Part shown: positions 12,321 to 32,782 of the stretch, in pieces | Layout: each line of letters starts with the position of its first letter | Position numbering within the stretch: position 1 is the first letter of the stretch | Source of the DNA: Cololabis saira | Lineage: Eukaryota; Chordata; Actinopteri; Beloniformes; Belonidae | Direction of reading: 5' to 3' | DNA: 64,000 nt | Assembly (NCBI RefSeq): GCF_033807715.1 | Contig: NC_084601.1 | Location: 21,790,629 to 21,854,628 of the forward strand | Translations under genes and position numbers: made by a program | The notes under the pieces: generated by a model | The model's input: only the letters and a program-made list of their open reading frames with translations | Told to the model about the DNA's origin: nothing | Database searches by the model: none

Positions 12321-12803
12321 TCTTTCAGCCCGAACACTGAGGTAAACAAGCTGCTGACTGGGAAGGTAGGCCTTTAAAAAGTTTCACACGTTTAATCTCC
12401 CTCTTTACAGGCTATTTTATGCCTCGTAAACGTGCTAACAGGGGTTAGTTAATGACGTTAAGGACGTTTTATCTGTGTGTAGCGGCTAACGACGGTTAGC
12501 AGACAGGTGGACTGGTGACGATTGAGATTAACCTAAACATGCAGAATCTGCAGAAGGACCAATTATTGACGTATAACATGTAGTCAGGTGCCAACTAACT
12601 GGACTTAGTGTAAAAGGACGTTATTTAAAGCCGTTACGTGCAGTTTTTTTCTAAACGGCAGCAAAAAATCTTGCAAAGTATTTGCATTTCCCTGTAAATA
12701 TGAGTTTTTGACTGCAGCTCGGTGCTTTCATTGTAAACCCAACATCACAGAATTGTAATTTTATTTTTTTTTAATGTTTTATTACTTGTTTCAAGTACCA
12801 GAT

Positions 12804-22383
<9,580 letters not shown>

Positions 22384-23815
22384 GGCTGAGCTGCTCACAC
22401 TCCCCTCCTCCACCTCCAGCATCAACCTACCAAAATATAAGCCACCAGCCCACAAGCCACTACTCCTCCGCCGGGAGAAGCTGATGTTCCACACTGGTCT
22501 GGAAGAAGATACGATTGTTACACGTTCATTTGTTCGGAATATCTGAGGGACTTTTTAGCTGAATGGTTAACTTGTGGTCTCCCAGTATCCTCTGCAGACT
22601 TTAAAACATAAAAAAACAGCAATCTAAGTATATGTACATGCACATTGTAAGGTTTTAGTATTGTTAAGCATTTGACAATATTTGCAGTAACCTGATTTGC
22701 TGCTGTAATTAGAGTTCAGTGATTCATTTAACCCTTTAAAACACAAGATAATTTATATTCAAGTAAGTTAGATAAGGTTTTACTGAGTTACATGGGATGA
22801 CACAAGTTAGTGTGTGTGTATGTGTGCGTGCGCTACTCTCATTCCCAGTATTGGAAAGGCTTCTGTCACTAAAAGCCTCTTCAGTTTCTGTAGCTAGTAA
22901 CAACAAATATAAGTAAAGTAAGTTTTAACATAATTATTGAAGGATGGTTCTTTTTTTTTTTTCCTGCACACATTAAATGTTCAAATTATTTTTGTTTTTT
23001 TTCCACATTAGATGATTTAGAGTGGGTTTACTCTGATGACCAATCCTTTGTTCTGACATGTCGTTGAGATCAGTTATTTTTGGCTTATTGATTAAATTTG
23101 TTTAAAACTTTGTTTAATGACCACTTAAAAACATTTAACTCTGTGCATTTGTGTGTGTGAGATGTGTCTTAAACATCCAGTAGTGATTGTGTCCTCCTAA
23201 TCTTGGGAATAGCAGTTTGTAATTAGGGTTTAACAAGAGAATGTTCAAGTACCTCTATGCAACGCTTGTGTCTTGGTTTTTTTCTGTGGCAGTTTGAACT
23301 GACAAGCACTTACCCGAGAATGTATCTTCACTGTAACACTTTCCTGCATAGAAATGCTGACTATTTTTTTACAGTGCTTCTCACAGCCGAATGTTTTTGT
23401 TTTTTGGAGTGGAGGTTAAGTTTGGATCATTTTTTTTTTTTGTTGAGCTACTTTTATTGACTTTGAACATAAACGTTTGCATCTCCCAGATGCTTTTTAA
23501 AAGGTGCAGTGACTGAGCCAAGTGGGTAACTGGGGAAATTCAACTTCTTAGTGAAATACTTGACTTCTCAGATGTGTCATTTCCAAACATATCCATTTCT
23601 TCTCTACTAACCAACTCGTAGCATTGATCAAATGATGACGAATGAAATGTTAATGGAAACTTAATCTCTTCCGTTGTCCAGTTGGACGGATTCATTGTAC
23701 CCCGAGTTCATTGACCATAAGAAGGAACCAAAGACGTTTCCTTTTTGTCTTTTTCAGTACTTTTATCTGGCCTTGTATATTTAGTTTCTTGTTAAATAAA
23801 AGATGTAACTGTGTA
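22384..23815 (+). other. txlna: 3' UTR of txlna
   Basis: No repeat ends or coding exon. It ends at an AATAAA (23795-23800) followed by a T/G-rich stretch typical of a cleavage region. Confidence 0.75.
23795..23800 (+). terminator. txlna: txlna polyadenylation signal
   Basis: AATAAA, 1.4 kb after the stop codon, followed by 'gtgtaagtttgagtt' within 30 bases. Confidence 0.7.
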
Positions 23816-23829
23816 AGTTTGAGTTCTTG

Positions 23830-24515
23830 GCTGAACTATGACTCAGGGCATGTTTCACTATAAAATATTTGTTGCATATTTTTCATTAAAGAGAGGAATT
23901 AAAAAAAATATGGTGGGTTTTGACCTCCTAAATGTCACTTATATTTACTTAGTGAGTGTGTTGTCAAGTGTTTACATCAGTGGATGTCATGACCAGAGAG
24001 CTTGCCTGATAACTGCACAATAACATTTGTATTTGATGTTACAATCAGATTACTTTACCAGAGGAAACCATACCAACATTTAGAAATAACGTACAAATAA
24101 TCTTTGAATAAATAAATGCAAACCAACTTCTCAGTATAATAAAACTAACCTCCTTAGACAATGTTCATCTTTTACAATGTGCAGGCGTTACTACACCTTA
24201 TTGTAAACACTGCTGCTAAATGACAAAGAATAAAAACGAAAGCAAGCAAAAGTTAAATAATTATCTGGTAGAAGAAATACTAATTCTGTATCCAATTGAA
24301 AAGTTCAAGTCCTGCAGCTCCCTCCACCGCTGAAAAGCCACTCCAATATTCGCCCAGGTTTTATTTCCACCATGTTCCGTTTCTTTCTTTTTGGCTTACT
24401 TTGCTTACATGTGTAAGTAGTAACTGTCTCTCCACCCTTTTAATAAAACTCTCCCAGGCGCTTCAGTTCACATGTGAGGGGAGAGGGTGGAGGTTTGTAT
24501 CGTGCGTGTGCATGA
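23830..24515. other. Intergenic DNA after txlna
   Basis: AT-rich DNA with no gene, no repeat boundary and no promoter seen. Confidence 0.5.
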
Positions 24516-24519
24516 CTCT

Positions 24520-24538
24520 TAGCGCGCCCCCTGGCGGT
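24520..24538 (-). promoter_or_regulatory. CTCF-like motif, minus orientation
   Basis: The reverse complement reads ACCGCCAGGGGGCGCGCTA, an excellent match to the CTCF core consensus (CCASYAGGGGGCGC) as I recall it. It sits in the txlna-eif3i intergenic interval in a locally CpG-rich island of about 130 bp. Confidence 0.6.
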
Positions 24539-24589
24539 GATTGGCGGAGCTGCAACGGGGACGGTGGACACTTGTAAACTGCAGTGCGA

Positions 24590-24609
24590 GCTGCAGGGGG
24601 CGCCAGAGG
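24590..24609 (+). promoter_or_regulatory. CTCF-like motif, plus orientation
   Basis: GCTGCAGGGGGCGCCAGAGG fits the CTCF core on the opposite strand from the motif about 70 bp to the left. Confidence 0.55.
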
Positions 24610-24674
24610 AGCGGGTTTGTCTTTCAAATTACCTAGTTTGTGTATTATCAGAAAAATGGTGGTAATTTCATCAA

Positions 24675-25552
24675 ATATGATGAAAATCTTTATTGAACAC
24701 AATAAAACAACATAGAACAGTAATTAAACATCTTCTCGTAAGGATGATAGTATACTTAGTAGACATAATATAAGATGCTGTCAAAGATAGAGCTATATAG
24801 AAAAAACAATTAACTATATATTGAAATAAAAGACAAACAGGGGTTTTTATAAAGTGCAAACTATAAAAGTATCACAGTATTTAAAATCAGGCAAACAAAA
24901 GTACCAAAAAGAGGAGCAAGGACTGAGGCATTATAAAAGCAGAAAACAAGATATATCCTCACAAATCTTTTTAGCCATTCAAGTCTATTTTTCTTAGGAA
25001 TAAGAAGAATAATTTAAAATCATTTAAAAACCGCTCAGAGGGTTTGCTATTCCTCCACTTACTACAATGAATATGATATTTACCCATGAGAATAACTATA
25101 TTTATTATGTCAGATACATTCGACTTCAAGTTATCTATATAGGAAAAAAATATGAGAGATATCGAAGACTGGTATGTCCTCTACTCTAAGTAGTAACCAG
25201 TTTCTTAATTCTAACCAGAAGTTTCTGGACACCGGACACAGGAAAAACATATGTTCTAAAGTTTCATCTGCTACATTACAGAAAGCACATTGATCAACTT
25301 TGAACTTGAATTTTTTTAAGGAATTCTGCAACCGGGTACACTTTATACAATATTTTAAAGTGACTTTCCTCAATCTTTGTGGAAATGGGCCATCTAATAA
25401 TCTAATCTAATCTAATAGAATGAGTTTTTATCAACATAGACGCAGTTATTTTCTCATTCTCTTGAGGTTTTAACCCTCCGTTATAATCATAAAATACTAT
25501 TGGTTTCCAGGCAGCATTAATCACTTTGTTATTACACTTATTATCATTCAAG
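24675..25552 (-). mobile_element. L1-type LINE, 3' half of an interrupted copy
   Basis: The minus strand encodes a C-terminal L1 ORF2 zinc-knuckle-like block (CAFCNVADETLEHMFFLCP, then FWLELRNWLL) and, upstream of it, WKPIVFYDYNGGLKP. The 3' end carries AATAAAG near 24690. It continues on the far side of the hAT insertion at 29419-29480, where the frame resumes. Confidence 0.78.
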
Positions 25553-25886
25553 CATGGGTGCAGATCCCGGGGGGGACATGCCCCCCCCCCAATTTCTGAA
25601 AAACATTAATTTTCCCCCCCAATAAAAATACCCTAAATTATTCAAAATTGAACAAATGTATTTTCAGACTTAAAGGTTGAATATGTAGAATATTTGTTGA
25701 TAATTTTCCTGATTTTGTTGTGTCTACTGGTCAGATTGATGATAAAAAGGGCAACATGGGTACATTTTGTTGATAATTTTCATGATTTTGTTGTCTCTTC
25801 TCTAAATTAATGACTATATAAATTAATGAATATGAATTTATTGTCAAGTTGTATAATCCATGAGTTGTCTAGATACAGATAAGAAG

Positions 25887-28854
25887 ATTACGGCCTGTCC
25901 CTGGGTGCGTGCTCTGTTGTGGACCTGGCTGTGTCTGACCATTTCTGCGTGTTTTTTAACATCACCAGTTTTAACCAGCGGGAGGCCCCGGTGAGAACGG
26001 TGAGGAAACGTAACCTAACTCCTGAAGTGGCTGCAAATTTTATCCAGATTTTACAGAACACTCCTGCAGAGATTTTACCAGCACCCTGTGATTTTATCGT
26101 TGACAATTTTAACAAAATACTCAAAACAACGCTGGACTCAGTGGCTCCGATTTTAACCAAAAGAATTAGCAGAAAACCTACACCCCCATGGAGAACTGAG
26201 GAAATAAAGAAACTAAAAAGAAACTGCAGGAGTGCTGAAAGGAGATGGAGGAAATCAAAATTAACCATACACTATGAAATTTTATGCCAACTCCTTAAAA
26301 ACTACAATAATACTATTAAAAAAGCAAGAACTTCACATTTCAAAAACTTAATTTTAAATAACAAAAACAATTCCAAATTCTTATTCTCCACAATAGATTT
26401 TTTAACAAATGGAAACCCTGACAGATCCCATAAAACAGCAACAGACCATTACTGTGAGGATTTTGCAGACCACTTCAGGGGTAAAATTGATGACATTAGA
26501 TCCAGTCTTTTATCTCAACAGATTTTAACTCTTAACACACCTGGATCAGTGCTTTTACCTGAGGAAACACTGGAGAGTTTTGCCTTGGTTGATGCGGGGA
26601 CACTTTGTAGAGTTTTCTCCAAGGTAAAGCCCACAACCTGCCTTTTAGACCCCATTCCCACACCGTTTTTTAAAACACTCTATGGATTCTTTGAGGAACA
26701 GCTTTTGTATTTGGTCAACTGTTCTCTTCAGACGGGTGTCTTCCCCGCCGCCTTTAAAACGGCGGTGGTGAAGCCCCTTCTGAAGAAGAGTGGGTTGGAC
26801 CCCAATGTTTTAAATAACTACCGGCCTGTATCCAACTTACCGTTTTTAAGTAAAATTTTAGAAAAACTTGTTTTTAATCAAGTGAATGAATTTTTAAACT
26901 CAACACACATTTTAGAGGCTCATCAGTCCGGTTTTAGGATGAACCACAGTACAGAGACAGCACTTTTAAAGATTTTAAATGACATCAGGTGCAATTTAGA
27001 TAACCAAAAACTCACAGTCTTGGTTCTGCTGGATCTAACCGCCGCCTTCGATACAGTAGACCATCACATTTTATTAAACAGACTGAAGCACCTGGTCGGC
27101 CTCTCTGGTACTGTTCTTAAATGGTTCACGTCCTACCTCACTGATCGTAGTTTCTTCGTAAGTATGGATACATGTTCCTCAGGAATCTATAAGATAAGGT
27201 GTGGGGTTCCCCAAGGGTCAATTTTAGGTCCAACTCTTTTTAATCTGTACATGCTGCCCCTTGGGGACGTCATCAGGAGACACGGCATCAGCTTCCACAG
27301 CTATGCTGACGATACGCAACTGTACATCGCCGTGTCTCCTGATGACACTGGGCCAATTGATGCCCTTTTTAACTGTATTTTAGACATCAAGTCATGGATG
27401 GCAGCAAACTTCCTACAGCTCAACCAGGGCAAAACAGAGATTTTACTCATCGGTCCTGAAGGCCAGAGAGAGAAACTTTTACCAAAGTTACAGGATTTTA
27501 AACCCTCAAAATCAGTTAAAAATCTGGGCGTGATTTTTGACTCTGAGCTCACTTTTATTCCACATATTAAAAACATAACAAAGATCGGTTTTTACCATCT
27601 TAAGAACATAGCCAGAGTCCGCCCGTTTCTCTCTCAGGCCAGCACGGAGGTGCTAATGCATGCTTTTATCTCATGTCGTTTAGATTATTGTAACGCCCTG
27701 CTCTCTGGTCTTCCCAAAAAGAACATGTACAATCTACAATTACTACAGAACTCAGCCGCACGCGTGCTGACGAGGACCAGAGGGCGGGAGCACATTACAC
27801 CTGTTTTAAAATCGCTGCATTGGCTCCCTGTGCGCTTCAGGGTTGATTTTAAGGTTCTTTTACTAGTTTTTAAGTGTCTTAATGGTCTTGGGCCTTCTTA
27901 TTTGTCTGCACTACTTTTACCCTATCAACCCTCACGGACCCTGAGGTCCTCCGGTGCTGGCCTTTTAACCATACCAAAAGTTAGAACTAGGACACACGGG
28001 GAGGCGGCATTCAGTTTTTATGGTCCCCGATTGTGGAACAGCCTCCCGGAGAACCTCAGGGCCGCAGAGACTGTTGATGTTTTTAAAAAGAGGCTCAAGA
28101 CCCATCTCTTTAATCAGGCTTTTAACTGACTCATTTAACTCTTTTACATTTTTTATGCTCACCCTTATTTTTATTGGATCTTACTACTCTGTTTTATAGT
28201 TAGTTTATCCTTTTTATTATCATAATTTATTCTCATTGTTTTATCTTAATGTTTTATCTAAATATTTTAGTCGTTATTTATGGTCTATTTTATACATTTT
28301 ACTGTCTTAGTCCTTTAGTTTTTAATGTCTTGCTTTTTAGACATACTTTTAGGATTTTACGTTATGTTATACTTTTTAAACTCTATTAGTGTATTTTATC
28401 CTGTTTTCTTGTAGCTTTTATCTCCAGTGTTTCCTCATGGGGAGCCTCCATGCTGGGAGTGACTCTGGCCTGCAGGGGGTCGTCCTGGGGGTGGTTCTGG
28501 CCTGGATGGTGGTGGAGCTCTGCACCACGGCTTCACCGCTGTGGTGCGGACTCCTCTATCCGTCCGGGCCGGGATGGTCTCTGTGGGCCCCCCCCCCCCC
28601 CCTTCTAGCTGCGGGCTATGGGACCTCCTGGCGTGGACGGCTCCCTGTTACCGTTTCCTCACCTGGATCCTCTGTGCCTAGCCATGTCTGCACCATGTGT
28701 CTGCTTGTGTCTATCTGTGTGTGTGCGGGGAGGGGGAGGGGGGCACTAATACATTTTATGTTTATGTTTTATGAAAAGCACTTTGTGTTACATTTTTTTT
28801 GTATGAAAGGTGCTTTAAAAATAAAGTTTGATTTGATTTGATTTGATTTGATTT
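25887..28854 (+). mobile_element. L2-clade non-LTR retrotransposon, 5'-truncated, intact RT frame
   Basis: A continuous frame (about 25889-28129, stop TGA) runs from the last residues of the AP-endonuclease (AVSDHFCVFFN, the SDH motif) through a complete reverse transcriptase: NNYRPVSNLPFLSKILEK, DLTAAFDTVDHHILL, GVPQGSILGP and the catalytic HSYADDTQLYI. It ends with the LHWLPVRFRVDFKVLL domain. The 3' end is the TTTGA-type pentanucleotide repeat (28826-28853). A 14-bp target duplication (25873-25886 and 28855-28868; ATACAGAYAAGAAG, one mismatch) flanks it. The N-terminal endonuclease is missing, so it cannot move by itself. Confidence 0.93.
28588..28604 (+). repeat. Poly-C run in the L2 3' UTR
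   Basis: Uninterrupted C homopolymer of about 16-17 bases downstream of the L2 stop codon. Confidence 0.8.
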
Positions 28855-29418
28855 ATACAGACAAGAAGGGTTAGCCTATTAAGATACAGGATCTCTTCTT
28901 CCAGGGAGTCCTGGGAAATGACAATGAAAACGAACATGGACATGTAAATAAATTTGATGCTGGGTCAACTTGTGCTGTGTTTATTGTGCTCTTAGCAATG
29001 GGTCCTTTTTTTTAGAACTATTTACCACCATTACTGTGTTAAAACATGGTCAGTTAGTTTAAACAACTTGTTTAGGTCTCCATATTTCATCCATATATCA
29101 ATTGATCGTGCATAAAGTAGTCCCATAGGACAAAAGGAAGACGGTGAGAAGAATTTGAGATGAGTAGACACTACATGCCCAAAACCTCTTAAAATTATGA
29201 TTTACGAATATGACAGTTAAGTAAGCAGTGACACACACTGTTGGCTGTTTAGGACAAATAAACAAGAAAGGTAAGCACAATAAATGATTCCCTGTGCAGT
29301 ATTTTTTGGCGAGCCTTTATCAATTTATGGCATGGTATTAGTTGCATATTGGCAAAAAATTTAAAATTAAAATCAAGTTGGTGTCCCCCCCTATCCTGAC
29401 ATCGGATCTGCACCCCTG

Positions 29419-29480
29419 CATTCAAGTTACACTCGTTAATCGCCAATCTTGGTAGTATCGTATGTAACTGCGCCATGGTG
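29419..29480 (-). mobile_element. L1-type LINE, 5' remnant beyond the hAT insertion
   Basis: The minus strand reads LPRLAINECNL and joins in frame to NDNKCNNKVINAAWKP at 25544 when the hAT and one CATTCAAG copy are removed. It ends close to the eif3i promoter. Confidence 0.7.
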
Positions 29481-29494
29481 GGCCCAGGCAGGGC

Positions 29495-29655
29495 GAAGCG
29501 CCGGAAGTGACGTGTGTCACCACGTGACCCCGGAACTGCTCCACTTCCTTTCTGCCGCCGCAGCAGCGCCTGAAACACGAGTGTAGACTTTTCCGTCTTT
29601 ACGCGAGGCGCAGCACACATACTGGGCCGGCTGGTAGCGCGCAGGGGACAAACAT
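29495..29655 (+). promoter_or_regulatory. eif3i: eif3i promoter and 5' UTR
   Basis: ETS site CCGGAAGTGA (29501-29510) merges with TGACG (CRE half-site), followed by GTCACCACGTGACC (29516-29529), an E-box core identical to that of the txlna promoter. A reverse ETS motif (CACTTCCTT) lies at 29542-29550. It has no TATA box and is GC-rich. The non-coding leader ends in AAAC-ATG. Confidence 0.75.
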
Positions 29656-30938
29656 GGTTAGTATTTTACCACGGGAAATGTTTCAAACGAGTTTTGCTCC
29701 AGCCCGACTGATGGCCATGTTCTAATTGTAATGGTTACTTGTACTTGGGCTAGCCTTAGCTTAGCTTCCAGAATAGCTACCGTTATCACGGATCTGGTTC
29801 TGCCCTGTCTCCTCCGAGCTGCTCTCCAGCATGTGTTGTCATACCTTTAATCACACATTGGACACTTATCAAACAAGTGTTGTCGTGCATGTTCGACAGT
29901 TAGAGGTTCATGACGCAGCAATGTGATGGAGATGTGATGGAAATGTGATGGAGATGTGATGGCAGCTGGTACAACATGACCATTGTTGTCTTGTGTCGAG
30001 ATTAGGGTTGCAAACCGTCCCGTATTTATAAACTAAAGTACGTGTCCAGTATTACTGTGAGAGTCAAAAAATAGTCATAAAATGGCATTGAGCTGTTGAG
30101 TTCATAAGTTATTTTTTTCTGTTTTACTACAACTGTAGCCTACAGTCATAGCCTTTGAGGCACAAATATATTTACAAGTTTTCTACAGACTGTGCACTAT
30201 TACAGAATTGATGTTCTGCTTTCTTTCTATTCTTTTATATTAATTTCTACAATTTTAAGTTAAGCAGGACAGGTTTCTGTTTAAGAAAGATACTTGTTTT
30301 ATTCAGTTCATTTCAATTTTTTGTATAACTTGTTTTGTATAATTGTATATAGGTTATTTTATTCAGAGCCGTCTTTCTTCCTCTACCTCAAACTGCTGCA
30401 CCTTAAATGTTTATTGTGTATATATGTCAACAAATACCACATTTGTTTATTTTTGTTAATTTACTGCCTAAAGAGCAAAATTACCGGAGTCAAATTCCTT
30501 GTTGGACAATGTTCGAACCTGGCCAATAAAGATGATTCTGATTCAGATTTTGTTATTTTGTATTAAAGTGAGTTGCTGGATAATAAAAAAAAGTTTTGTT
30601 TTCCATGTGTTCATGGGATTCAAAAATATAAGATAAGATAATCCTTTAATAGTCCCACAGAGGGGAAATTTGCATGTGCATATGCATCTAATTCAATTCA
30701 GGTTCGAGTCAAATAGTTAAAAAATCGTTTCACTCACAAAAAAAGGGGCTAAAAAAATTCACCACGCCAGGAAAGGTGAAGACAATCGGGTCGGCCGGCC
30801 CTGCAGATGAGGGGTCCTTTATTTTTTTCACGGAGTTGGCAACCCTAAACATGACCATTGTTGTCTTGTGTTGAGATAAATTAGTCGGTTGTTAGCAGAG
30901 AGTGCAGATGTACTTATTGCATTTTGTGGGAAAAAAAA

Positions 30939-30983
<45 letters not shown>

Positions 30984-32734
30984 AAAACATGGACGTTGAA
31001 GTTTCCGTACTGACCCGCTGTGTTGTTGTTCGCAGAAACCCATCCTGCTCCAGGGCCACGAGAGGTCCATCACTCAAATCAAGTACAACAGAGAAGGAGA
31101 CCTGATCTTCTCTGTGGCCAAAGACACTGTGAGTTGGTAGAGTGTATTAAGTCCTTCAACCTGTGGATTTGCTTGGAAGTTCATCTTGTTTTGTGATGTC
31201 CTCCTGTAGGTAGTCAACGCGTGGTACTCTGTCAACGGGGAGAGGCTTGGCACCTACAATGGACACACGGGAGCTGTATGGTGTATTGATTGCGACTGTA
31301 TCCTCCCTCAGTAAAATTGTATGCATATGGACAACTTGATCGAGAGTATGGGGTGTTTCTGGTGAAATGCTGTGTGTGGTTTTTGCCAAACATCTTCACT
31401 TGGGTATCAGCTGTACAGAGGACATTGATGCAGTTTTCTAAACTTCAATCATACTAACATGTTCATTTGCTTGGCAACCCTTCCAAACAAGTTGCACTTG
31501 ATTGGTCTTCTTCTGATTGTGCTGTCATGAATTTTAACATGTTAACCAAAGCCTTTAGATTATAAGATCAATCAAATTTTCCCAGTTTCTCTGTGATTTA
31601 CAATTTTACTTTCCACTTGGGAGCTATCTTTCTGACGCTAGGACGTTGCAAATGGTTTGATGCCCCATTCTAGATTGATTAACAACAGCATTTGTTTCTG
31701 AAAGTGCAATGATTGTTTTTCCTTCTTGGTATTGTGCTAACATGCACCTGAATGCTCCAGAGCAGGAAACTACCAGAACATCTGTTTTTATGGATGTTTG
31801 CACATCTGCTGGTGACCAGCAGCACCTGGCAGGAGCGTAACTTATTGAAACCTTTTCCCTTTTTTGGGGGGTTACAGGGTTTATAGTTTGGGGGGGAAAA
31901 GTTGGCACAATTACATAACTTATTTGTTACTGAAATTTCCAGGTTGTATTATGAAATTTAATTTTTAAATACTGAGAAGATCCACAATGATCATTATGTT
32001 TTTACCCAAAGGAGGCTTGAAAGTGACAACACTAACTTTTGTGCATGGTCTTGTTATACAGTGTTTGTTGATGTGTTTCCTGAAGATAGGAAAGGTTGTT
32101 TTCTTAACTCCGCTTCTCTCAGGGGACACTAAGAACGTATTAACAGGATCAGCTGACAACAGCTGTCGACTCTGGGACTGTGAGACGGGTAGGTATAAAA
32201 GCCTATACTAAAGGCTTGCACCCTTTCTGATACTGATGCCTGAATAGGAGATTCGGGGTGGAGTGACGTGGGTGGGGCTTCTGATTAATAATGTGGATAT
32301 CATTTTGTTGTCCTTGATTCTGACAAAATACAACAGTTTAATAGTAACAAATTTGATCGAATCAGTATGCATTGTTTCTGTTTGAATAGTTCTGCACTGT
32401 AGTCAGCTGTTTAACAATGCCAAATAATGAATAACAGTCTAAGGGTAATAGTTATAAACTATGTCACTGTGTTTATACTCTTATTCCTTGTCATGAACAC
32501 TTACTGTTTAAACTCACCATGTATCTGCTCTCCAGGTAAACAGCTGGCCCTGCTCAACACCAATTCTGCCGTCAGGACATGCGGCTTCGACTTCAGCGGC
32601 AACATCATCATGTTCTCCACAGACAAGCAGATGGGTTACCAGTGCTACCTGAACTTCTTTGACCTCAGGGATCCACAGCAGATGGGTACAAACCACAAGC
32701 ACACACTCATTTTTTAACAGTAATGGCAGATTAA

Positions 32735-32782
<48 letters not shown>

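Larger units (their letters stand above)
25553..29418. mobile_element. hAT element, itself split by an L2 LINE
   Basis: The left end CATGGGTGCAGATCC and the complement of the right end, CAGGGGTGCAGATCC, are 15-bp inverted termini with one mismatch. A perfect 8-bp target duplication CATTCAAG flanks them (25545-25552 and 29419-29426). Without the L2 (25887-28854 plus one target copy) the element is about 0.9 kb and has no transposase, so it is non-autonomous. It is inserted into an L1 fragment. Confidence 0.88.

Noticed and set aside
25919..28129. Longest open frame in the window as a possible host gene
   Set aside because: It has endonuclease and RT motifs, an L2-type 3' tail and flanking target duplications, so it is a retrotransposon.
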